DNA of 64,000 nt from LMUY01 sp965276785 (lineage in GTDB: Bacteria; Pseudomonadota; Alphaproteobacteria; Acetobacterales; Acetobacteraceae). The notes under the pieces were generated by a model, which did not search any database, was not told where the DNA came from, and was given only the letters and a program-made list of their open reading frames with translations. Below are positions 57,718 to 64,000 of this stretch, piece by piece. The stretch spans positions 310,001-374,000 of the forward strand of contig OZ255629.1 in the NCBI GenBank assembly GCA_965276785.1, read 5' to 3'. The position numbers and the translations under genes are program-made. The stretch's first letter is position 1. Every line of letters begins with the position of its first letter.

Positions 57718-60264
57718 ATGCCCGCCTCCCCCGTCATCGCCCAGTGGCTCGCCGCCAAGGAGCAGCAGCCAGACGCGCTGCTGTTCTTTCGCATGGGCGA
57801 TTTCTACGAGCTGTTCTTCGACGATGCCGCACTGGCCGCCAGTGCGCTCGGCATCGCGCTCACCGCCCGCGGCGAGCACGAGGGCAAGCCCATCCCCATG
57901 TGCGGCGTGCCGATCCATGCCGCCGAGGGCTACCTCGCTCGCCTCATCAAGCGCGGCTTTCGCGTCGCCGTGGCCGAGCAGATGGAGGCCGCCTCCGCCC
58001 GCGCCGGCAAAGCCCCATTGCGGCGGGAGATCGTCCGCCTCATCACCCCGGGCACCCTCACCGAAGACACCCTGCTCGAAGGCGGCCGCCCCAACCTGCT
58101 GCTCGCCCTGGCACAAACCGGCCGCCAGCTCGGCGCCGCCTGGCTCGACATCTCCACCGGCCTGTTCGAGACCGAAGCCGTCGCCGACCTGCCCGCCCTG
58201 CTCGGCCGCCTCGACCCGGCGGAGGTGCTCGCCCCCGCCGGCCTGCCGCTCGGCGATCACGAGCCCCGTCGCGCCCCCGAAACCCTGCCGCCGCCCCCCT
58301 TGGCTGCCCGCGCCCGCGTGGCCGAGGCGTTCGGCGCCAGCACGCTCGACGGCTTCGGCAGCTTCACCGATGCCGAAGCCATGGCCGCCGCCGCCGCCCT
58401 CGCCTATGTCCGCAGCACCCAGGCCGGCAAGCTGCCCGCGCTCTCGCCCCCCTCCCGCCACGAGCCCGGCGGCACCCTGCTGATGGACGCCGCCACCCGC
58501 GCCAGCCTCGAAATCACCCGCGCGCGGGACGGCTCGGCCGACCACACCCTGCTCTCCGCCGTCCGCCGCACCCTCACCCCCCCGGGCGCGCGCCGGCTGG
58601 CGGACTGGCTCTCCGCCCCGCTGACCGACCCGGCGGCGATCGCCGAACGGCAGGAGGGCTGGATCGCGTTGCTGGCCGAACCCGCCGCCGGAGCCACCCT
58701 GCGCGGCCTGTTGCGCGGCGTGCCGGACGCAGCGCGCGCGCTCGGCCGCCTCTCCGTCGGTCGCGGCGGCCCGCGGGACCTGCAGGCCGTGCAACTAGCC
58801 CTGTTCGCCGGCGGGATGATTGCCGACGCCCTGCCGCACACCCCCATGCTCGACCGGCTGCGTGCCAGCCTGCAGCTCGACCCGGCTTTGGGCGAGCGCC
58901 TGCGCTCGGCCCTGGTGCCACAGCCGCCCTCCCGCCGCGAAGGGGGTGGCGCCATCGCCGAGGGCTTCGATGGCGAGTTGGACGCCGAGCGCCGCCTGCG
59001 CGACGACAGCCGCCGGGTCATCACGGGGCTGCAACTGGATTTCGCCCAGCGCTACGGCGTGGCGTCGCTGAAGATCCGCCACCACGCCCAGTTGGGCTAC
59101 GTCATGGAGGTCCCCGCCGCCGCCGCCGAGGCGCTCCGCCGCCACGCCGAGCTCAGCCTGCGCCAATCCATGGCCAGCGCCGCCCGCTTCACCAACCCCG
59201 AACTGGCCGAGCTCGACCGCCGCATCGCCGAGGCCGCCGAGCGCGCCGCCGCCCGCGAGGCCGCCATCCTCGCCCGCCTGACCGAGGACACCCTCGCCCA
59301 CGCCGCCGCCCTGCGGGACGCCGCTGCGGCTTTGGCCACGCTCGACGTGCTGCAATCCTGCGCCCAACTGGCCGAGCCCGGCGCCTGGTGCCGCCCATCG
59401 GTCACCGAGGATGCCGCCTTCCACGTCACCGCCGCGCGCCACCCGGTGGTGGAGGCGGCGCTGCCCGCCGGCACCGCGTTCCAGCCCAACGACTGCGACC
59501 TCTCGCCCGCCCGCCGCATCCTGCTGCTCACCGGCCCCAACATGGCCGGCAAGTCCACCTACCTGCGCCAGAACGCGCTGCTGGTGATCCTGGCCCAGGC
59601 CGGCCTGCCCGTGCCCGCCGCCCGCGCCCGCATCGGCGTGGCGGACCGGCTGTTCAGCCGCGTCGGCGCCGCCGACGACCTGGCCCGCGGCCGCTCCACC
59701 TTCATGACCGAGATGACCGAGACCGCCGCCATCCTGCACGGCGCCAGCCCGCGCAGCCTGGTCGTGGTGGACGAGATCGGCCGCGGCACCGCCACGCTGG
59801 ACGGCCTGGCGATCGCCTGGGCCGTGCTGGAGGCGCTGCACTCGCACATACGCTGCCGCACCCTGTTCGCCACCCACTTCCACGAGCTGGCCGGGCTCAG
59901 CCAGTCGCTGCCGCAGCTCTGCCCCCACGCCCTGCTGGTGCGCGAGTGGAAAAACGACATCGTGTTCCTGCACGAGGTGGGGGAGGGCGCCGCCGGGCGT
60001 TCCTGGGGCGTTCACGTCGCCAAGCTGGCCGGCGTGCCTGCCCCCGTCGTGCGCCGCGCCGCCGGCTTGCTGGCGGCGCTGGAGCGCGGCCACGCCACCG
60101 GGCCCGACCTGCCGCTGTTCGCCGCTCTGCCCGCAACCAATGCGCCCCCCGACCGGCTCGGCCCGGCGCTCGACGCCATCGAGCCCGACCAGCTCACCCC
60201 GAAAGAAGCGCTGGAGGCGCTCTACCAATTGAAGGCATTGAGGTTATCATCTGATGAATGCTGA
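57718..60264 (+). CDS. mutS: DNA mismatch repair ATPase MutS
   Basis: Recognises mismatches and starts methyl-independent or MutL-dependent repair. 848 residues. Mismatch-contact motif GDFYELF at residues 28-34 with the Phe and Glu that wedge the base pair; connector and lever domains; ATPase with Walker A TGPNMAGKSTYLRQ, Walker B VVVDEIGRGTATLDG, and ATHFHELAGL. The C-terminus ends with the short LTPKEALEALYQLKAL helix. It overlaps glnD by 7 bp, a conserved arrangement in Alphaproteobacteria. The tandem heptamer repeat lies in its leader, and no ribosome site is obvious. Confidence 0.97.
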   Translation: MPASPVIAQWLAAKEQQPDALLFFRMGDFYELFFDDAALAASALGIALTARGEHEGKPIPMCGVPIHAAEGYLARLIKRGFRVAVAEQMEAASARAGKAPLRREIVRLITPGTLTEDTLLEGGRPNLLLALAQTGRQLGAAWLDISTGLFETEAVADLPALLGRLDPAEVLAPAGLPLGDHEPRRAPETLPPPPLAARARVAEAFGASTLDGFGSFTDAEAMAAAAALAYVRSTQAGKLPALSPPSRHEPGGTLLMDAATRASLEITRARDGSADHTLLSAVRRTLTPPGARRLADWLSAPLTDPAAIAERQEGWIALLAEPAAGATLRGLLRGVPDAARALGRLSVGRGGPRDLQAVQLALFAGGMIADALPHTPMLDRLRASLQLDPALGERLRSALVPQPPSRREGGGAIAEGFDGELDAERRLRDDSRRVITGLQLDFAQRYGVASLKIRHHAQLGYVMEVPAAAAEALRRHAELSLRQSMASAARFTNPELAELDRRIAEAAERAAAREAAILARLTEDTLAHAAALRDAAAALATLDVLQSCAQLAEPGAWCRPSVTEDAAFHVTAARHPVVEAALPAGTAFQPNDCDLSPARRILLLTGPNMAGKSTYLRQNALLVILAQAGLPVPAARARIGVADRLFSRVGAADDLARGRSTFMTEMTETAAILHGASPRSLVVVDEIGRGTATLDGLAIAWAVLEALHSHIRCRTLFATHFHELAGLSQSLPQLCPHALLVREWKNDIVFLHEVGEGAAGRSWGVHVAKLAGVPAPVVRRAAGLLAALERGHATGPDLPLFAALPATNAPPDRLGPALDAIEPDQLTPKEALEALYQLKALRLSSDEC

Positions 60265-63047
60265 CCATCCTCCCGCTCCCCGCAACGCCTGACGACGCCG
60301 CTACCGTGCTGGCCGAGGCCCTGACCGAGATCCGCCGCCCAGACGGCAGCATGCCGCGCGACGAGGCGCTGGCGGTGTTCCGCCGCCATCTCACCCGCGT
60401 GCAGCACCACGTCCGCGAGGCGTTCGAGCACTACCAGCTCTCCGGCCTGCAAGGCGCCCGCCTGCTCGCCTCCCTGATGGACGGCATCATCGCCGCCCTG
60501 CACCGCTACGCCCAGGAGGTCACCGGCGCCCACCCGGCGCAATCGGCCGTCATCGCCACCGGCGGCTATGGCCGCGGCATGCTGGCCCCGTTCAGCGACA
60601 TCGACCTCCTGTTCATCACCGCCGACCCTCCGCCGGCGGAGACGCTCGCCGCCGTCGAGTTCAGCCTCTATTTGCTCTGGGACCTCGGCCTCAAGGTCGG
60701 CCACGCCACCCGCTCCCTCAACGAGTGCATCGCCGAGGCCGAAACCGACGTGACGGTGCGCACCTCCATGATCGACGCCCGCCGCCTCGCCGGTTCCCAG
60801 GCGCTGTTCGACAGCTTCACCGCCCGCTTCCTCGCCGCTTGCGCCGCCCGCACCCCCGAGTTCATCACCGCCAAGCAGGCCGAGCGCGACGCCCGCCATC
60901 GCCGCTACGGCGAGAGCCCGTTCCTGGTCGAGCCCAACATCAAGGAGGGCCGCGGCGGCCTGCGCGACCTGCAGACCCTCTACTGGATGTCCCGCTACGT
61001 GTTCGACGCGCGCATGATGGGGGACCTGGTGGGCGCCGACAGCCCCAGCGGCGGCATCCTGATCGAGCGCGAGGCCAAGCACGCCCGCCGCTCGTGGGAC
61101 TTCCTCTGGACGGTGCGCTTCCACCTCCATTACGTCGCCGGCCGCGCCGAGGAGCGCCTCACCTTCGACATGCAGCCCGTGGTCGGCGCCCGCATGGGCT
61201 ACACCCGGCACGGCCGGCAGGACGGCGTGGAGCGCTTCATGCGCCACTACTTCCTCACCGCGCGCGAGGTGGTGCGCATCACCGCCGTGCTCGAGCCCGC
61301 CATCGTGCGCGCCGCCTTGGGCCCGCCCGCCCTGGAGGAGGAAACCGACGCCGCCTTGCTCGCCCAGGGCTTCGTCCTGGCCGACGGCAAGCTGCTGGCC
61401 GCCCCCGGGCGCGACTTCCACGCCGAGCCGCTGCAGATGCTGCGCCTGCTCCAGGTCGCGCGCGACCGCGGCCTCGCGTTGCACCCGCTGGCCATCCGCG
61501 CCCTCATCCGCCACGAGCGCCGCGCCTCCGGGCTGCGCAACGACCCGGCGGCCGGCGCCATCTTCCTCGACCTGCTATCCTCCGGCCGCGACGCCTCGCG
61601 ATGGCTGCACGTGATGAACGTGACCGGCTTCCTGGGCCGCTACATCCCGGATTGGGCCCGCATCGTGGGCCAGATGCAGTTCGACACCTACCATGTGTTC
61701 ACCGTCGATGAGCACACGATCGAGGCCGTACGGGTGTTGGACAGTCTGGGCGGCGGCGAGATGGTCGACGTCGCGCCGATCGCGAGCCAACTAATGGTCG
61801 ATCTGCAATCCCGCCGCGCGCTGTACGTCGCGGCACTGCTGCACGACATCGCCAAGGGCCGCGGCGGCGACCACTCCGCATTGGGCGCCGAGCTGGCGCT
61901 GCGCATCGGCCCGCAACTCGGCCTTTCCGCCGAAGAGACCGAGATGACCTCCTGGCTGGTGCTGCAGCACCTGCTGCTCAGCCAGACCGCGTTCCGCCGC
62001 GACATCGACGACCCCAAGACCATCCTGGACGTGGTCGAGACCATCCAGTCCCCCGAGCGCCTCAAGCTGCTGCTGGTGCTCACGGTGGCCGACATGCGCG
62101 CGGTCTCCCCCCGGGTGTGGAACGGCTGGAAAGCGACCCTGCTGCGCGAGCTCTACTCCCGCACCGCCGAGGTGCTCGCCGGGGGCCTGGCCACCACCGA
62201 GCGCGACGTGCGGGTGAGCCGCGCCAAGCAGGCCGCCGCCGCGCTGATGCAGGGCTGGACCGAGGCCGAACGCGACTACTTCCTCGCCTTGGGCTACCCC
62301 AGCTACTGGCTCGGTTTCGAGCCCGAGACCCACCTGCGCCACGCCCGGCTGGTCCGCGAGGCCGAGCACACCCAGACCAAGCTCACCGTGCAGGCCGACC
62401 CGCTGCCCGCCCGCGCCGTCACCGAGATCACCGTCTACGCCGCCGACCACGCCGGCCTGTTCAGCCAGATCGCCGGCGCCTTGGCCGTGGCCGGCGCCTC
62501 CATCGTGGACGCGCGCATTCACACCCTCACCAACGGCATGGCGCTCGATACCTTCTGGGTGCAGGACGCCGCCGGCGGCGTGTTCGACGCACCGCACCGC
62601 CTGGCCCGCATGTCCGTGCTGGTGGAGCAGGCGCTCTCCGGCCGGCTGGCGCTCGCCACCGAGATCCGCCGGGTCAGCGAAGCGCTGCTCGGCCGCCGCA
62701 TGCGCGCCATCCACGTGCCGCCGCGGGTCGTGCTGGACAACCGCGCCAGCCACACCCACACCGTCATCGAGGTGAACGGCCGCGACCGCCCCGGCTTGCT
62801 CCACGACGTTACCGCCGCCATCAGCGCCCAGGGCCTGCAGATCGCCTCCGCCCACGTCACCACCTACGGCGTGCGCGCGGTGGACGTGTTCTACGTCAAG
62901 GACGTATTCGGCCTGAAGATCGAGAACGAGCGCAAGCTGGCCTCCCTGCGCACCGCACTGCTGCATGCCCTGGGCGGCCCCGACAACCCAATCGAGCAGA
63001 TCGACGTGCTGGCTGCCGCCCGCCGCCGCCGAGCCAACGCCGCGTAG
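60258..63047 (+). CDS. glnD: PII uridylyltransferase/uridylyl-removing enzyme GlnD
   Basis: Nitrogen sensor that uridylylates PII proteins when glutamine is low and removes UMP when it is high. 929 residues. Nucleotidyltransferase motif ATGGYGRGMLAPFSDIDLLF, HD domain for UMP removal with VAALLHDIAKGRGGDHS, and two C-terminal ACT domains (EITVYAADHAGLFSQIAGAL and HTVIEVNGRDRPGLLHDVTA) that bind glutamine. All domains are complete. The ATG at 60258 overlaps the mutS end by seven bases, so translation is probably coupled. It is followed 76 bp later by the small stress-type gene. Confidence 0.97.
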   Translation: MLTILPLPATPDDAATVLAEALTEIRRPDGSMPRDEALAVFRRHLTRVQHHVREAFEHYQLSGLQGARLLASLMDGIIAALHRYAQEVTGAHPAQSAVIATGGYGRGMLAPFSDIDLLFITADPPPAETLAAVEFSLYLLWDLGLKVGHATRSLNECIAEAETDVTVRTSMIDARRLAGSQALFDSFTARFLAACAARTPEFITAKQAERDARHRRYGESPFLVEPNIKEGRGGLRDLQTLYWMSRYVFDARMMGDLVGADSPSGGILIEREAKHARRSWDFLWTVRFHLHYVAGRAEERLTFDMQPVVGARMGYTRHGRQDGVERFMRHYFLTAREVVRITAVLEPAIVRAALGPPALEEETDAALLAQGFVLADGKLLAAPGRDFHAEPLQMLRLLQVARDRGLALHPLAIRALIRHERRASGLRNDPAAGAIFLDLLSSGRDASRWLHVMNVTGFLGRYIPDWARIVGQMQFDTYHVFTVDEHTIEAVRVLDSLGGGEMVDVAPIASQLMVDLQSRRALYVAALLHDIAKGRGGDHSALGAELALRIGPQLGLSAEETEMTSWLVLQHLLLSQTAFRRDIDDPKTILDVVETIQSPERLKLLLVLTVADMRAVSPRVWNGWKATLLRELYSRTAEVLAGGLATTERDVRVSRAKQAAAALMQGWTEAERDYFLALGYPSYWLGFEPETHLRHARLVREAEHTQTKLTVQADPLPARAVTEITVYAADHAGLFSQIAGALAVAGASIVDARIHTLTNGMALDTFWVQDAAGGVFDAPHRLARMSVLVEQALSGRLALATEIRRVSEALLGRRMRAIHVPPRVVLDNRASHTHTVIEVNGRDRPGLLHDVTAAISAQGLQIASAHVTTYGVRAVDVFYVKDVFGLKIENERKLASLRTALLHALGGPDNPIEQIDVLAAARRRRANAA

Positions 63048-63123
63048 CTGCGCGCCCTGGCGCCAGGAACCCGCCGCAAGCCAGGCCGTATGGAGTTCTC
63101 TCAGTGGTTTAGGGGAGCATCCG

Positions 63124-63666
63124 ATGAAACCCGATCCAGTCTACTACGACCAGTCCGAGAAGCTGAACGCCCAGGCCGCTCACGACGTAGCCCTCTACGA
63201 CCCGGCGGTGCATGACGACCAGATCGTCGCCATGTTCGAAACCCCTGCCGACGCCCGCGCCGCCTTGGACACCCTGGCCGCCGAAGGTCTCGCCGCCGAC
63301 GCCGTCATCACCGACCGCACCGCGGACGGCGCCAATGCCGGCGTCAACAGCGAGGGCGGCAACAAAGGGCTGCTCGGCGCGCTGAAAGGGCTGTTCGTGC
63401 CCGATGACGAGGTGCACGGCATGGCCGAAGGCGTCAATCGCGGCCACGCGTTGCTGGTGCTGCATCCATCGCTGGAGACCCGGCCCCGGGTGATCGAGCT
63501 GCTCGAAGCCAGCCACCCGATCGACTTCGACGCCCGATTGGAGCAATGGCGCACCGCTGGCTGGCAGAACCTGCGCGCCGCCGAGCCAGCCCGCGAGCGC
63601 GTCGGCACCAGAGACACCACCCGCGGCGGCGAGCGCGTGCGGACCTACTACTCCCCCCGCCCGTGA
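63124..63666 (+). CDS. Stress-type hypothetical protein (YflT/DUF1269-like fold)
   Basis: 180 residues from ATG 63124; the upstream-open frame is the glnD end. The central part has the pattern of general-stress 17M-type domains: IVAMFETPADARAALDTLAA, GLAADAVITDR, a Gly-rich NSEGGNKGLLGALKGLF and GHALLVLHPSLETRPRVIEL. The N-terminal MKPDPVYYDQSEKLNAQAAH and the basic C-terminus RVGTRDTTRGGERVRTYYSP flank it. Ribosome site AGGGGAG precedes the start. Exact function unknown. The sequence from 63667 to 64000 holds no gene that I can support, only repeats. Confidence 0.65.
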   Translation: MKPDPVYYDQSEKLNAQAAHDVALYDPAVHDDQIVAMFETPADARAALDTLAAEGLAADAVITDRTADGANAGVNSEGGNKGLLGALKGLFVPDDEVHGMAEGVNRGHALLVLHPSLETRPRVIELLEASHPIDFDARLEQWRTAGWQNLRAAEPARERVGTRDTTRGGERVRTYYSPRP

Positions 63667-63717
63667 CTTCCTACCAGTCTCCGGCGCACTCTGTTGCCGG
63701 TTGTAACAACCGATTAT

Positions 63718-63780
63718 CGTCATGGCCGGACTTGATCCGGCCATCCACGCGGTCCCGCTTGTGACGGCGGACGCGCTTGC
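63718..63780. repeat. Dispersed repeat copy 2
   Basis: CGTCATGGCCGGACTTGATC onwards, 51 of 60 positions identical to the copy at 48301. Within it, GGCCGGACTTGATCCGGCC forms a short palindrome. This copy is intergenic, downstream of the stress-type gene. Confidence 0.75.
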
Positions 63781-63847
63781 GCCCGCGCACCGCACCGGTG
63801 GCATCCGCGCCAGATGTGCGCTCTGGCTGCACCACCCTCAGCACCCC

Positions 63848-63872
63848 ATCATCGCGAGCCGCAGGCGCGGCG
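63848..63872. repeat. Degraded partial copy of the 56852-type element
   Basis: ATCATCGCGAGCCGCAGGCG followed by CGGCG resembles the left arm of the palindrome at 56852-56882 and the inverse of its right arm, but the partner arm is missing. Intergenic. Confidence 0.45.
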
Positions 63873-64000
63873 TTCCGGAGCCGCAAGCACCGCCTTTCCG
63901 CCCTGGACCGCCCTGCCGCGAGTCACCCCGCACTAGCCGCCTTCACCGGGCCGCAGCTCTGCAGCCCAGGGTAGCGGGCGGCCATGATGTCCTGCGTCAG

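Noticed and set aside
57744..60254. Second plus-strand frame of 836 codons inside mutS
   Set aside because: Arg/Pro/Ala-only composition without motifs; mutS in the other frame is complete.
60222..61514. Minus-strand frame of 430 codons inside glnD
   Set aside because: Gly/Ala/Val/Glu/His shadow protein; glnD motifs lie on the plus strand.

Overview
The window is high-GC DNA with short intergenic gaps and many 4-11 bp gene overlaps. Gene content (mutS-glnD pair, clpS, TypA, EttA, AmpG-like permease, Mla/MCE transporters, outer-membrane porin, RND pumps) fits a Gram-negative alphaproteobacterium, most likely of the Rhodospirillales/Acetobacteraceae type; this assignment is inference from content and protein style, not a database match. 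No CRISPR array, rRNA, prophage or intact insertion sequence was seen. One tRNA (Val-GAC) is present.

Layout. 1-4005: multidrug RND permease (runs off the left edge) with its adaptor. 4136-6092: lytic transglycosylase and an N-formylglutamate amidohydrolase-like protein. 6194-9031: tRNA-Val, aspS and an SDR. 9013-12364: three overlapping minus-strand genes, two amidase-signature enzymes flanking a GNAT protein that carries a GatC/AtzG-like tail with its own internal ribosome site. 12407-16133: AI-2E-type permease, glutathione peroxidase, a perfect palindromic repeat and typA. 16226-19909: two paralogous small secreted proteins, AmpG-like permease and a peptide-type binding protein. 19947-25480: CzcCBA-type divalent-cation efflux operon. 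25618-28260: alr followed by a MlaE/MlaF pair. 28346-29465: a lower-GC patch with a FlhE-like secreted protein and an unknown small protein. 29658-33856: a STAS-MlaE permease, ATPase, MCE protein and lipoprotein (lipid transport) followed by a Fic enzyme. 34098-36755: a two-domain methyltransferase-like protein and two adjacent RadC proteins, one with a destroyed metal site. 36952-43155: FkbH, VOC, acyl carrier protein, MBOAT, SGNH and 2OG-Fe(II) oxygenase genes, the strongest candidate for an undescribed acyl-transfer pathway. 43156-44219: three interlocked remnants of different IS families. 44277-48940: TetR/NmrA pair, PCMT-like enzyme, clpS, YggS and a ThiE-like gene interrupted in frame by a dispersed repeat. 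49257-53905: porin, isochorismatase-type hydrolase, GNAT and ettA. 54036-56822: DUF892 ferritin-like protein, SPL-type radical SAM enzyme and manganese catalase, a stress-protection group. 57010-63666: a proline-rich unknown, mutS preceded by a heptamer repeat, glnD, and a stress-type small protein. 63667-64000 holds only dispersed repeats.

How genes may work together. The FkbH/ACP/MBOAT/SGNH set would, by family knowledge, build a short acyl-ACP (glyceryl in characterised FkbH systems) and pass the acyl group across or at the membrane to a surface glycan or lipid, with the oxygenase and VOC protein tailoring it. The MCE operon and the MlaEF pair point to two phospholipid-trafficking systems. 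The amidase set suggests a heteromeric amidase stabilised by a small AtzG-like subunit. All functional assignments rest on motifs and protein style read by eye; no searches were run.
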